IMG/VR virus record: IMGVR_UViG_3300023223_000423
Span: 1-44,593 of that record
Length of the DNA stretch: 44,593 nt
DNA from: a virus
Reading direction: 5' to 3' (one strand)
Positions 17,853-25,656 of this stretch are shown in pieces. The position numbers and the translations under genes were made by a program. Each line of letters starts with the position of its first letter. Position 1 is the stretch's first letter. The notes under the pieces were generated by a model, which was not told where the DNA came from, did not search any database, and saw only the letters and a program-made list of their open reading frames with translations.

Positions 17853-18294
17853 CGAGATAACCAAAGAACGCGGCTGAGCGAGTATCTTCATTGCTTTTAT
17901 CTTGCCAGCCGGTCACCTTTTCAAACTGTGCTTTATTCTTAGCCCAATTACCTTTCTGGGGCGGATGAAGCACATAAGGTATATCATAGTGTGCTAGCCA
18001 CTTCTCCAGCTCTATTTGTGCTTGTTGATTGCGCCCTATATACATCGCTATCTTTGATTCAGCGGCCTTAGAAGACTGCTTATTGCGCGAATAGACGAAC
18101 TGATTAACTTTAACGTTCTCGATTGATAATAGTATAGACTCGCGCACTTGATCCATTATGCATTGACGTCTTGTTATGTAGCCGATAAGCACAGGGGTAT
18201 CCATCATTTGTAAGTCTTTCAGCACACCACCCTCATAGAAGGCAACACCATGTCTATCACTATCAGGGTCTACGCCTATTACAATATCAGCCAT
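17830..18294 (-). CDS. RuvC-like Holliday junction resolvase
   Basis: The 154-residue protein has the RNase H-like RuvC layout. IGVDPDSDRHGVA provides the first catalytic Asp (D9). A second acidic residue lies in LSIENV (E59). A C-terminal acidic pair is followed by a helix (E136/D137, NEDTRSAAFFGY). HPPQKGNWAKNK is typical of phage RuvC-like enzymes. It would resolve branched DNA from ERF-mediated recombination before packaging. It is the last gene of the leftward operon and overlaps the tailspike gene tail to tail. Confidence 0.82.
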   Translation of the reverse strand: MADIVIGVDPDSDRHGVAFYEGGVLKDLQMMDTPVLIGYITRRQCIMDQVRESILLSIENVKVNQFVYSRNKQSSKAAESKIAMYIGRNQQAQIELEKWLAHYDIPYVLHPPQKGNWAKNKAQFEKVTGWQDKSNEDTRSAAFFGYLAINQPDT

Positions 18295-18485
18295 TACTTA
18301 ACCTCTTCATAGGTAATCACACGCTTTAGATTTAAATTTATAAGTAGAAACTCGCTAGGGTTATCTTTTTCCCCTGTTTTCAATCGGCTTAAATACCCTA
18401 CATCAACATCTAGTCGCCTAGCCAGTTCACGTAAACTACCATAGCGCTCTTCTAGTTCGAGTATTCTTGCCTGTAAACCGTTCAC
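18294..18485 (-). CDS. Small helix-turn-helix protein
   Basis: This 63-residue protein starts at GTG 18485. Residues about 15-38 form a helix-turn-helix (SLRELARRLDVDVGYLSRLKTG), like the Cro/XRE type. The C-terminus is short and beta-like. Its place beside a resolvase and a zinc nuclease recalls the lambda nin region, where NinH is a small HTH protein. That comparison is inference. It overlaps neighbours on both sides by short junctions. Confidence 0.65.
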   Translation of the reverse strand: MNGLQARILELEERYGSLRELARRLDVDVGYLSRLKTGEKDNPSEFLLINLNLKRVITYEEVK

Positions 18486-18796
18486 TGTTTAACCTCTTCA
18501 GTTACATAGCTGTTCATTATCTCACCAAACGATTCATCTGATGGCTTGTGCTTCTTTCTGAGCGCTGATTGATCAAACCAGCAGATTGAATCTCCTGTTA
18601 TCTTTGACACAAAAATCAATTCATCTAATTTATAACCATAGCTTCTAGTTGGCTCCATGAAGGTGCCGGTATAAGGACACATATAATCCTTGTCGTGTGG
18701 AGGATCAATATCCGTAATAACGTATTCACCGTTAAGACTGGAATCCATCTCGCTAACCAGAACAACCTCTTCGCCTATCTCAAAATATTGATTCAT
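18482..18796 (-). CDS. Hypothetical protein, 104 aa
   Basis: A beta-rich N-terminal half (YFEIGEEVVLVSE, then YVITDIDPPHD) resembles small SH3-like or KOW-like barrels. The C-terminal 30 residues are charged. It overlaps both neighbouring genes by four bases (ATGA type) and is co-translated with them. No function is assigned. Confidence 0.65.
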   Translation of the reverse strand: MNQYFEIGEEVVLVSEMDSSLNGEYVITDIDPPHDKDYMCPYTGTFMEPTRSYGYKLDELIFVSKITGDSICWFDQSALRKKHKPSDESFGEIMNSYVTEEVKQ

Positions 18797-19146
18797 TTTA
18801 TCTCTCCTGCAATAGCATGGAAAACATTGTCGGGAACCTCCAAGTCATAAGTCAACAACATATCCAACCAGAGCTTCTCAGGTGGCCCAAACATATTAAC
18901 AAACGCCCTCCTACTGCCATGAGTCTTCACATTGTCACAAGTAATACACAGCGGTAATACAGCGTAATGTCCTACAAGCACCCTCTCTAAGCCCTTGTAA
19001 AGCTTCTTACTACTGCCGTATATGTGGTCGACTATGCTTGGACCTTCAGCGCCACATCCTGCACAGGGCAGCATCTTGACTATGCCCCTAAAAGCTCGCT
19101 CTTTGGTGTTAGGACCTGGACTCTGTTTGGTTGCTGGTCGATACAT
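18793..19146 (-). CDS. HNH/Ref-like zinc nuclease candidate
   Basis: I chose ATG 19146 because aagg lies seven bases upstream; an in-frame ATG at 19161 has no site. The 117-residue product has CAGCG, then a His-Ile in VDHIYG, then PLCITC. This C-x-x-C / His / C-x-x-C order is seen in Ref, the phage P1 RecA-dependent nuclease, and in related lambdoid proteins. A nuclease role in recombination fits the ERF and RuvC neighbours. Metal binding is well supported; activity is not. Confidence 0.6.
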   Translation of the reverse strand: MYRPATKQSPGPNTKERAFRGIVKMLPCAGCGAEGPSIVDHIYGSSKKLYKGLERVLVGHYAVLPLCITCDNVKTHGSRRAFVNMFGPPEKLWLDMLLTYDLEVPDNVFHAIAGEIK

Positions 19147-19345
19147 TACTAAACCTTGCATAAACTACATTATCTTCATGCTTATATACGTCACCACGAT
19201 TAGTACCGGTATATTCACTCATATCACCAATAACAATTTCAAACTCTGGAGATATGGGTATAGGTCCGGTTTCAATACTAATACAGCCCATTTCAAATAA
19301 CTCATTAAGGCATTCCTCATAACTCATATCATCATCATCTTTCAT
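19109..19345 (-). CDS. Small acidic hypothetical protein
   Basis: This is a 78-residue acidic protein (MKDDDDMSYEECLNELFEMG start). It overlaps the downstream HNH-like gene by 38 bases. No motif is recognised. The short acidic N-terminal helix could be a protein-binding or DNA-mimic region, but that is a guess. Confidence 0.55.
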   Translation of the reverse strand: MKDDDDMSYEECLNELFEMGCISIETGPIPISPEFEIVIGDMSEYTGTNRGDVYKHEDNVVYARFSNVSTSNQTESRS

Positions 19346-19360
19346 AGATCACCTATATAA

Positions 19361-19846
19361 TTAAAACCCTAACTTAAGTTGTGCTTTATCCATTAACAAC
19401 ATCAGCTCTTCAGCCGCCTCTTTCTTCCTACGCCTAATCTCCTGACCTGTCTTGCCCCAAGCGCTACCAGCATTCGCTAAATCATCTAACTGACCGGATA
19501 TCTGGTTGATAGAGTCCATCAGTGACATATCTTTCATGTCATTGCGGATATAAGATTCCATCCTATTAAAGGCATTTATGTATAGCTCTTTCCATTTAGC
19601 CGCCTTCTTCCCCTTAAACCCCATACCAAGGAAAGAAAACCCATCCCTAGTTATATCAAAACACTTAAGGTTCTTGTTCTGCTTGGACTTGTATGAGGAG
19701 GCACGGAAATTTGTGTCTCTAAATTCATCACTACAATCCATATCCCGTATAGCCTCCACCACATGCTGATGTGTTTTACCGAAATTATCAGCAATCTCCT
19801 TAGATGTTACGGTAGCCTCTCCATCGTGTATCTGTATTAGTTCCAT
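19361..19846 (-). CDS. Rha family phage regulatory protein
   Basis: This 161-residue protein has the pRha domain at residues 1-105: TSKEIADNFGKTHQHVVEAI, then FRASSYKSKQNK, and DITRDGFSFLGMGFKGKKA with its Gly-Phe pattern. Rha proteins are common in temperate phages of Gram-negative bacteria and can block phage growth in hosts lacking integration host factor. The C-terminal 55 residues are a charged helix. A strong Shine-Dalgarno site (gagg) precedes the ATG. Confidence 0.88.
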   Translation of the reverse strand: MELIQIHDGEATVTSKEIADNFGKTHQHVVEAIRDMDCSDEFRDTNFRASSYKSKQNKNLKCFDITRDGFSFLGMGFKGKKAAKWKELYINAFNRMESYIRNDMKDMSLMDSINQISGQLDDLANAGSAWGKTGQEIRRRKKEAAEELMLLMDKAQLKLGF

Positions 19847-19896
19847 AATTACCTCCTATGAGTGACTGAATCAGTATATCATAAGAGATAGTGAAA

Positions 19897-20346
19897 TCAT
19901 AACTCATCAATGCAATTGATCCATTGACAGCTAACTAATTCGCCACGCCCTAACGCCTTAGTCACAAGCCGTGTGAAATTCTCTTCAGCGCTACCCCATA
20001 TTCGGTCACCATCTCTCTTGAATGCTATGAGCGGACAGCCAGCAGTGTCATCAGGTTCATTACCCCCGTGAAAGCGCAACCCCTTAAAGCTAATACCACC
20101 CCCGACTACCTCATAGCCATTGTCCTGGTTATTAGCGAGAACCATTAACCGGCCAAACCTAGTTGACATGGTGACCGATAGAGAGGCGAAACAAGGCGGT
20201 ACACAGGTCTTTCCGTATACCTTAATCCCATCAGGTCTAGCTACAGGCTCCATGGTATGGCAAAACAGCTCGTCATCAATCCACATAGACCCTAGTGTTC
20301 TATCCTCTAGAAACCCTTTCTTTGGTCGTCTGATTTGTACTTTCAC
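19897..20346 (-). CDS. DUF5675 family protein
   Basis: This 149-residue protein shows the DUF5675 pattern: an N-terminal strand LGSMWIDDELFCHTMEP, a Pro-Asp-Gly-Ile-Lys-Val stretch, and a central His-Gly-Gly-Asn-x5-Thr-x-Gly-Cys motif (HGGNEPDDTAGCPL near 98-111). The His and Cys recall the L,D-transpeptidase active site. An enzymatic role on peptidoglycan is only a possibility, but no other endolysin was recognised in this genome. The neighbouring gene encodes a membrane protein, as in many lysis pairs. Confidence 0.72.
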   Translation of the reverse strand: MKVQIRRPKKGFLEDRTLGSMWIDDELFCHTMEPVARPDGIKVYGKTCVPPCFASLSVTMSTRFGRLMVLANNQDNGYEVVGGGISFKGLRFHGGNEPDDTAGCPLIAFKRDGDRIWGSAEENFTRLVTKALGRGELVSCQWINCIDEL

Positions 20347-20349
20347 TAT

Positions 20350-20580
20350 CTACCCTCCGTTAATTGGTTTATACCAGACATGAACGCTTTCCATCTTATT
20401 CCATTCCGTTTCATTAGCTTCATTCCCGCCACCTTCCAGAGGAGCTCCAATAGTCCAACAAATCTGTGGAGTTATGGTTGCAGCACACCACTGGCCTTTG
20501 TATCGACACAGAAATATACCACCGAACACTACCCATAAGATCATCACTATTATTGCCATTATTGCTAAAAATATAATCAT
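20350..20580 (-). CDS. Small membrane protein next to DUF5675 gene
   Basis: The 76 residues begin with a strong hydrophobic helix (IIFLAIMAIIVMILWVVFGG, residues 2-21). A Cys-containing polar domain of about 50 residues follows. Topology suggests an anchored extracytoplasmic domain. It stops four bases before the DUF5675 start, so it could be a membrane partner of that protein. No family is recognised. Confidence 0.6.
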   Translation of the reverse strand: MIIFLAIMAIIVMILWVVFGGIFLCRYKGQWCAATITPQICWTIGAPLEGGGNEANETEWNKMESVHVWYKPINGG

Positions 20581-20616
20581 CTATCTACCCTCCCTCTATG
20601 TATATGTATTGAAGTG

Positions 20617-20832
20617 TTAAACGCTGTGAACGTCACGAATATGCATCGATAGCCCAACTCTTTTTACTCGCTTATTGCATTGAGGGCAGTTAACTTTATT
20701 TCCAGATCGCTCATAGCTAATAGGGAATCCTGGTGCTTCAGATCCATAAAGAATCTCATTAGTATCACCAATATATTCACCACTTTCCTCATCTAGTAAT
20801 CCCTCTACTATCATGTCTGCAATTTCACCCAT
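20617..20832 (-). CDS. Small zinc-finger protein
   Basis: This is a 71-residue protein. The C-terminal 28 residues form a C2H2-like finger: CPQC, then two His in LSMHIRDVH, with spacing close to classical Cys2-His2. The N-terminal half is acidic. Such mini-fingers in phages may bind DNA or host factors. Confidence 0.6.
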   Translation of the reverse strand: MGEIADMIVEGLLDEESGEYIGDTNEILYGSEAPGFPISYERSGNKVNCPQCNKRVKRVGLSMHIRDVHSV

Positions 20833-20876
20833 TATCTATTTCTCCGTTATATAGTAATAACCTTAATGATTAACTA

Positions 20877-21251
20877 TCAATACCGCTCTCTTGACTGTTC
20901 GTGTAATTGCTCAATCTGCTCTTTTAGCTTCTCGACTTCTTCGACCAGGTCTTGGTTTAAATCTTTTACTATTTCTTCTTTATTGTTTTCGTATATGGCT
21001 TGGCGCAAATCCTTATAGCAATATTCATGATTAGTTTTTCCGTGCTTATAACCTTTAAATCCATTCATTAAAGCATTTCGATAATTTGTCCAATGGTCAC
21101 TGTCAATGTAGTAACTTACATCTGTATAAAGATCGCTTAACACCTCATCCATCAACGACTTAAGCTTAGGCTTAAAGCTATCCATTATCTTTTGTGCTTC
21201 TTGCTTGCCTTGCTCTGTTAGCTCTGGGTATAAAGGATATTCTTCACTCAT
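20877..21251 (-). CDS. Hypothetical helical protein, 124 aa
   Basis: This acidic, helical protein ends in a coiled coil (residues about 95-124, VEKLKEQIEQLHEQ) and has a Tyr-rich centre (YKHGKTNHEYCYKDL). It lies directly downstream of the ERF gene in the leftward operon. No family is recognised. A recombination-accessory role is only suggested by position. Confidence 0.6.
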   Translation of the reverse strand: MSEEYPLYPELTEQGKQEAQKIMDSFKPKLKSLMDEVLSDLYTDVSYYIDSDHWTNYRNALMNGFKGYKHGKTNHEYCYKDLRQAIYENNKEEIVKDLNQDLVEEVEKLKEQIEQLHEQSRERY

Positions 21252-21273
21252 TTCTATCTCCTTAATGGGTTAA

Positions 21274-22053
21274 TCAACTATTAGATTTAATAAAAGTAAT
21301 ATGGCTTTCATCCAGCGCCTTAACAACAAATCTCTTTTCTAGGTCAGATAGTTCAGATGTTATCTCACAGACAGCAGGATCACTGGTATCGCACATGTCC
21401 TTTATTTCGGTTATGGTGGTTTTAAGACTGTCTAAGCCACCCTTGGTGAGTTCATCACACTCTCTTTTACCTGATACCTTCTTACCCGTTGGAAATGAAT
21501 TATATAGTTCTGTGTAGACCTCAGCGCCTACAAACTGAGTAAAGCAATACATGCCCATAGCATTCTTGTTCTCTAACAGGTCGTCAAATTCTTCTTTCTG
21601 TTGTGGTGTATACAAAGCCTTTTCAAAATTACGGCTCTCTTCATTCTCACCTGTTTCAATGCCAAACAGCTTAAGCATAGCCATCTTCACTGAATAACTT
21701 ACCGCCTTCCCTGGCGCCTTGTCGCCTGAGTCGCCCGCATGGCCAGTTACCTCTACAATAGCCCTGTCTTTAGGCTCATCAATGTTTACAAAGTGAACCG
21801 CATAGAATGCCTCGTATATCCAGTTGGTTGACTTCTCTCGACCTTTGCGTGGCTCGGTCCAGTTATCTGCTATAAGGTGAGGCTCTACTACGATTCCATG
21901 CTTAACCATTGACGGCCTAATAGTCGCCAGCACCTGATCATGGCTTACACCTTTATAGTTCATGCCACCGCCGTTTACTGATGTATCTTTCTGAGCATAT
22001 TCAACTTCAATCATTACAGCGTTTATTCGCTGGTATATATTTTTAGCTGTCAT
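21274..22053 (-). CDS. erf: ERF family single-strand annealing recombinase
   Basis: This 259-residue protein has the ERF superfamily core (about residues 5-140): NYKGVSHDQVLATIRPSMVKHGIVV, a strand AFYAVHFVN, and GDSGDKAPGKAVSYSVKMAML, the typical Gly/Ser-rich loop before a helix. P22 Erf (204 residues) anneals complementary strands and circularises the infecting genome. I chose ATG 22053, which shares its A with the stop of the upstream gene (TGATG); a GTG lies one codon earlier. The C-terminal 110 residues are variable. Confidence 0.87.
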   Translation of the reverse strand: MTAKNIYQRINAVMIEVEYAQKDTSVNGGGMNYKGVSHDQVLATIRPSMVKHGIVVEPHLIADNWTEPRKGREKSTNWIYEAFYAVHFVNIDEPKDRAIVEVTGHAGDSGDKAPGKAVSYSVKMAMLKLFGIETGENEESRNFEKALYTPQQKEEFDDLLENKNAMGMYCFTQFVGAEVYTELYNSFPTGKKVSGKRECDELTKGGLDSLKTTITEIKDMCDTSDPAVCEITSELSDLEKRFVVKALDESHITFIKSNS

Positions 22054-22241
22054 CACGCTAACCCCACACAGAAAACACCGCTGATAATAATCAATGCCGC
22101 TGAGAAAATAATATATGCTCTGTTGTTATACCAGAACCCTCTCCCATTCATTCTTTTATACTCTCGATCCATTTCCTTCTTGCTCATCGCATGGTTACAG
22201 ACAGACACATATTCAATCTCTATTTTAGATGCCATTTTCAT
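22053..22241 (-). CDS. Small membrane protein, 62 aa
   Basis: A charged N-terminal 38 residues are followed by one hydrophobic helix (AYIIFSAALIIISGVFCVGLA) at the C-terminus, so it is probably tail-anchored. It overlaps the 70-aa gene by four bases and the ERF gene by one. No family is recognised. Confidence 0.6.
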   Translation of the reverse strand: MKMASKIEIEYVSVCNHAMSKKEMDREYKRMNGRGFWYNNRAYIIFSAALIIISGVFCVGLA

Positions 22242-22450
22242 ACTTGATCCCTCACTGATTGCTCAACAGTAGCTTTAAGCGTTTCAAATAAATCATCTTT
22301 ACTCACACAATCAAACAACAAGGCGTATAGCTTATTTACTGTATTCTGATCATTCGCTATACCGTCTAGAAGTATCTTAACGGCCTCCTCTTTATAAGCG
22401 CGTAATGTTTCGAATGTATGTAGCTGTTCTTCGTCTCTCACTAATTCCAT
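22238..22450 (-). CDS. First gene of the leftward operon, 70 aa
   Basis: This is an acidic helical protein (MELVRDEEQLHTFETLRAYK start). It is the first gene after the leftward promoter, with a good Shine-Dalgarno site (gggag). Early position suggests a host-takeover or regulatory role, but no motif supports one. Confidence 0.6.
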   Translation of the reverse strand: MELVRDEEQLHTFETLRAYKEEAVKILLDGIANDQNTVNKLYALLFDCVSKDDLFETLKATVEQSVRDQV

Positions 22451-22476
22451 AATGTTCTCCCTGATTCGTTAAGGTA

Positions 22477-22524
22477 ATATTAATTCAATAATATCTTGCT
22501 TGCAAGTAATTAATTTGATATTGT
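22477..22524. promoter_or_regulatory. Divergent early promoters around a shared palindrome
   Basis: Leftward: -35 TTGCAA (22500-22505, read in reverse) and -10 TAATAT (22477-22482, reverse), with a 17-bp spacer. Rightward: -35 TTGCTT (22496-22501) and -10 TATTGT (22519-22524), with a 17-bp spacer. The two -35 boxes overlap at the palindrome cttgcaag (22499-22506), so one repressor bound there could control both directions. The ribbon-helix-helix and winged-helix genes just to the right are obvious candidates. The boxes are imperfect. Confidence 0.55.
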
Positions 22525-22552
22525 TCGTATTAACTTAAACAGGAGAATTTAA

Positions 22553-22693
22553 ATGGCTAAGAAATTAAAGAAGATAGCAACATGTTTATACCTAACGCCT
22601 AAAGCTAAGAGAGCCTTAAAGTCTATGGCTGATAGTAGCGGCACACCGAGAGGTGACATTGTTAGTGCAATGATATTAAAGGACAGTAAATAG
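22553..22693 (+). CDS. Ribbon-helix-helix (Arc/MetJ-type) DNA-binding protein
   Basis: This 46-residue protein starts at an ATG after aggag. It has the RHH layout: a basic arm, the strand ATCLYLTP (8-15), helix A (KAKRALKSMADSS), the turn Gly-Thr-Pro-Arg, and helix B (DIVSAMILK). It is the first rightward early gene and stands beside the divergent promoters, so autoregulation of both is plausible. Its stop overlaps the GTG start of the next gene by one base. Confidence 0.7.
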   Translation: MAKKLKKIATCLYLTPKAKRALKSMADSSGTPRGDIVSAMILKDSK

Positions 22694-22899
22694 TGCTAGC
22701 CATCCACCAGCAAACACACGCATTCATAGTTAGCTACCACGCTGAGCATGGAGTAACGCCAACCCATAGAGAGATTGGCGATGAGTTCGATATAGTAAAT
22801 AGCGCTGTCTGGAACAGGCTCAACAGGCTTGAGGAAGCGGGTTTAATTACGAGAATGCCTGCGGGGCGCAACATAGTTTTAACTAACCAGGAGAAATAA
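22693..22899 (+). CDS. LexA-type winged-helix DNA-binding protein
   Basis: This 68-residue protein starts at GTG 22693, sharing a base with the stop of the RHH gene. It matches the N-terminal DNA-binding domain of LexA: an opening helix, the turn GVTPTHREIGDEF, a recognition helix VNSAVWNRLNRLEEAG and the wing LITRMPAGRNIVL. It has no peptidase domain, so it cannot self-cleave. It may compete for LexA-like operators or regulate the phage early region. Confidence 0.78.
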   Translation: MLAIHQQTHAFIVSYHAEHGVTPTHREIGDEFDIVNSAVWNRLNRLEEAGLITRMPAGRNIVLTNQEK

Positions 22900-22901
22900 A
22901 A

Positions 22902-23477
22902 ATGGGATGTGATATTCATTTATATAGAGAAAAGAAAGTTAACGGTGTATGGGTTACAGCTGATGAGGGATGGGCTGATATATATGACGAAGGGTGTATT
23001 TGCCTACCTTATGAAGAGCAATTCAATGATCGTGATTACGATTTGTTTGGATTCCTTGCAACTGGCGTACGTCATGAACACGAGTTTTCTTTTGCAGCGC
23101 GTGGCTTACCGTTCACGGCGTGTGAGGAGGTAAAGACTGTAAATGATCGTTGTGGCACTGATGGGCATAGTCACAGTTATTTAAGTGTTGGCGAGCTGAA
23201 GGAAGCATGGGAGTTTCTTCAAGATAAGACTATTACTGTTTCTGGCATGAAGGATAAAGAAGAAATTAAAAATCTGAGAGCATCCATAGAAAGCGAAGAA
23301 GAAACAGATTGGAATCTTATATACCCTTATTGCAAATGGGGTAACTCTCCTGACTTAGAAGAGTTTTCAATTGAAATACCGGCTAATTACAAGCTGGGAT
23401 TAGTAAAGACAATCATTGAGTTATTTGATGATGTTGATGGCGATGATCACCGAATCGTTTTCTGGTTTGATAACTAA
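22902..23477 (+). CDS. Conserved phage protein with MGCDIH start
   Basis: The 191-residue protein begins MGCDIHLYREKKVNG, a start I recognise from a broad family of uncharacterised phage and plasmid proteins. It includes RDYDLFGFLATGVRH near 43-57, also typical. Cys, His and several Asp could bind metal. A good aggag site precedes it, three bases after the winged-helix gene. Function is unknown. Confidence 0.7.
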   Translation: MGCDIHLYREKKVNGVWVTADEGWADIYDEGCICLPYEEQFNDRDYDLFGFLATGVRHEHEFSFAARGLPFTACEEVKTVNDRCGTDGHSHSYLSVGELKEAWEFLQDKTITVSGMKDKEEIKNLRASIESEEETDWNLIYPYCKWGNSPDLEEFSIEIPANYKLGLVKTIIELFDDVDGDDHRIVFWFDN

Positions 23478-23504
23478 CTATTATATGTACCGAGGAATTA
23501 AATA

Positions 23505-23786
23505 ATGAATCGTGAAGAAGTAAGAGAACTATTACCTATCATGCAGGCATTTGCGGAGGGTAAGAATATTCAATACTTTAGTTTCGAAAAAATATGGACC
23601 GATGTTGTCACTCCAAGTTTCGTAAGTAGTTCCAAATGGAGAGTTAAGCCTGAGCCTAGAGAGTTTTATCTTTGTAATCGTTGTACAAGTGGAACATGGA
23701 TAGCTCACGAAACATATGATGAAGCAGCCGAAACTACAAGGGAGAATGCCACAATCATAAAAGTAAGGGAGGTCATAGAGTCATGA
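23505..23786 (+). CDS. Hypothetical protein, 93 aa
   Basis: The N-terminal helix includes LLPIMQAFAEGKNIQY. The middle has a short motif SSKWRVKPEPREFYL that I have seen in small phage proteins with a Trp-Arg-Ile/Val-Lys-Pro core. It overlaps the next gene by four bases. Function is unknown. Confidence 0.65.
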   Translation: MNREEVRELLPIMQAFAEGKNIQYFSFEKIWTDVVTPSFVSSSKWRVKPEPREFYLCNRCTSGTWIAHETYDEAAETTRENATIIKVREVIES

Positions 23787-24049
23787 AAAATAGAGATGAG
23801 ACTGCCCAGCCAAGCAAGATTTCAATAGACCGAAACAATGATAGGTTTGTTCCATGGCAGTTCGAGATCGACAGTTTTGTTTCTCCCGGCCTTACCAAGC
23901 TTGAGACAGCAGCTATAGCGGCTATGCAGTGGTTATGCTCAGCATGTGAGTCAAACGGCGAATGGAGTCATGACGCAAAAACAGTCGCAGAGACTGCCGT
24001 TCAATATGCTAACGCCCTATTTGATGAGCTGGAGAAAAGTCATGAGTAA
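23783..24049 (+). CDS. Hypothetical protein, 88 aa
   Basis: A helical C-terminal half (ETAAIAAMQWLCSACESNGEW and beyond) follows a polar N-terminus. It overlaps the next gene by eight bases. No family is recognised. Confidence 0.6.
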   Translation: MKNRDETAQPSKISIDRNNDRFVPWQFEIDSFVSPGLTKLETAAIAAMQWLCSACESNGEWSHDAKTVAETAVQYANALFDELEKSHE

Positions 24050-24260
24050 GCCGTGTGAGTGGTGCCAAGCAACCAGTGAGAAGATTGATTCATTGGAGCA
24101 TGAGCTAGAGGCTAAGGATAAGCTAAGCCAGGAAAGGCTTTCAAATCTTTGGGCTGCACAGTTGCGTATACAGGCGCTTGAGGATTTTATAAGGCGCTAT
24201 CGGTACAAGATTGGCGGTGATAACCAAGGTTTGATAGATAAATTATTAGCCAACCAATAA
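24042..24260 (+). CDS. Small coiled-coil protein with N-terminal CxxC
   Basis: I place the start at ATG 24042, inside an ATGAGTAA overlap with the stop of the previous gene; a longer in-frame start at 23946 would overlap that gene by 100 bases. The 72-residue product has Cys-Glu-Trp-Cys at residues 5-8, then a coiled coil to about residue 50. No family is recognised. Confidence 0.6.
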   Translation: MSKPCEWCQATSEKIDSLEHELEAKDKLSQERLSNLWAAQLRIQALEDFIRRYRYKIGGDNQGLIDKLLANQ

Positions 24261-24281
24261 CTACTTACCAGGAGAAGAGAG

Positions 24282-24590
24282 ATGGATACACAAAGATTAA
24301 GAAATTTAACAACTGGCAGACTGCACACTGAAATGGATCATATTTATCAAGATATGGAACTACTAACAGGCATGGAAGGCTTGATGACTCACATGCTCCC
24401 AAATGCTCTGCTAGCAATGACGCCTTGGCTAAAAGAAAAGGTTAAAGATAACCGTTATTGGGATGATGAATATGACACCTCGCATACTGGTGAATATGAC
24501 ATCACTCCGATGAATAATGAAGAGCAGAAGGAAGTAGGCAAACGTTATATGGCATTACCTCATCCTTTCGCTTTACTTGGAACAGGGTGA
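24282..24590 (+). CDS. Hypothetical protein, 102 aa
   Basis: The gene is preceded by a strong aggagaag site. The product is helical at the N-terminus (RLHTEMDHIYQDMELL), Asp/Tyr-rich around 65-80, and has no recognised motif. Confidence 0.6.
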   Translation: MDTQRLRNLTTGRLHTEMDHIYQDMELLTGMEGLMTHMLPNALLAMTPWLKEKVKDNRYWDDEYDTSHTGEYDITPMNNEEQKEVGKRYMALPHPFALLGTG

Positions 24591-24593
24591 ACT

Positions 24594-25226
24594 ATGAAGT
24601 TATTAACAATCTTATTATTAACCGCCGCAACAGTAAGCGCCGATGAGTTGCCGCCCTTAATGCTAGGCACTCTACCCAACGGCCTTGTATTTGAGAACAC
24701 AACCACCGAGATAGATTTACAGGTCATTACTGATGAGACTGCTAGTTGTCGCTTTGATACAGAGCGGTTAACAGAGTTCAGTGAGATGAGCTATACCCTA
24801 GATAGCCTTGATCAGACAACACACACAGCAATATGGGAGAGCCCTACACCGGGGGAGTCAAGAGCCCTGTACGCACGCTGTAAGGACGTTGACAACAATA
24901 TCAACACAGACCCTCACACCTTGTACTATGTGATGGAGCCGTTGCCCCTGGACCCACCAGGCGGACTACATAATGATAGATCAACACCAACGTTCAGATG
25001 GACAGCATCAACCAGTGATCAAATTGTGGGTTACATTATTTATTATTCCAGCGAAGGAGTACAAGAAGTAGTACAAGAAGTAATGGTCAATGTAATGGCA
25101 TCAGAAGGCACAAGTTACACCTTTCCACAACTGGCCTACGGTACGTATACCATATCAATAGCGGCTTACAATGACTATGCGAATCCAAGCGAACGTTCAC
25201 CGGCTATTACGTATGAGGTTTATTAA
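24594..25226 (+). CDS. Exported fibronectin-like protein
   Basis: This 210-residue protein has a clear Sec signal peptide (MKLLTILLLTAATVSADE, probable cut after VSA). A beta-rich middle follows, then a C-terminal fibronectin type III-like domain (about 120-210): PPGGLHNDRSTPTFRWTA, VGYIIYYSS and YTISIAAYN. A short internal duplication (gtacaagaagta twice) encodes VQEVVQEV. In an early region, an exported adhesive-type protein could alter the host envelope or block superinfection. That is inference. Confidence 0.65.
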   Translation: MKLLTILLLTAATVSADELPPLMLGTLPNGLVFENTTTEIDLQVITDETASCRFDTERLTEFSEMSYTLDSLDQTTHTAIWESPTPGESRALYARCKDVDNNINTDPHTLYYVMEPLPLDPPGGLHNDRSTPTFRWTASTSDQIVGYIIYYSSEGVQEVVQEVMVNVMASEGTSYTFPQLAYGTYTISIAAYNDYANPSERSPAITYEVY

Positions 25227-25234
25227 GGGAGAAG

Positions 25235-25444
25235 ATGATGGAATTAACTAATGAGCATATAGAAATATTAAAGCATACCGAGAAGAATGGTTTATTTTGT
25301 GGTGATAGTAGAGAAATGACTGAACTTTGCGAGTATAAAATGATGGAGTTTGCAGGGCGTAAATCTTTTGTGCCTGATCCGTATTTCAGGCTACTACCAG
25401 ACGGAAAAAGCGCTTTAAGTGATTTGTTCGAATTACAGAAGTAG
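25235..25444 (+). CDS. Hypothetical protein, 69 aa
   Basis: This helical protein follows a gggagaag site. It has an N-terminal HIEILKHTEKNG segment and a C-terminal PYFRLLPDGKSALSDL. It is possibly a small winged-helix relative, but not convincing. Confidence 0.55.
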   Translation: MMELTNEHIEILKHTEKNGLFCGDSREMTELCEYKMMEFAGRKSFVPDPYFRLLPDGKSALSDLFELQK

Positions 25445-25485
25445 AAATCCAGTGTTACTTATATTGTTTATTAATGGAGTAGAGA

Positions 25486-25656
25486 ATGGAATTAATAATA
25501 TTGATTGGACTAATAATAGTGCTTTCTCTGCTTAGCCTAAGAGATGGAATGATAAAATCATTTAAAATATCCTACTACGAGCAAAAGCTAAAAAATAGAG
25601 GCGTAGATATTAGCAGCGTTGAAAATATAACCCTTATTGAGATATTAAAAACATGA
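25486..25656 (+). CDS. Small N-anchored membrane protein, 56 aa
   Basis: The first 18 residues are strongly hydrophobic (MELIILIGLIIVLSLLSL), followed by a charged 35-residue tail. ggag lies upstream, and the stop overlaps the next start in ATGA. The next gene encodes a lipoprotein, so the two may act together at the envelope. Confidence 0.55.
   Translation: MELIILIGLIIVLSLLSLRDGMIKSFKISYYEQKLKNRGVDISSVENITLIEILKT

Noticed and set aside
23946-24260. Longer start for the CxxC coiled-coil gene
   Set aside because: It would overlap the previous gene by about 100 bases. The ATG at 24042 gives the ATGAGTAA junction typical of this genome.
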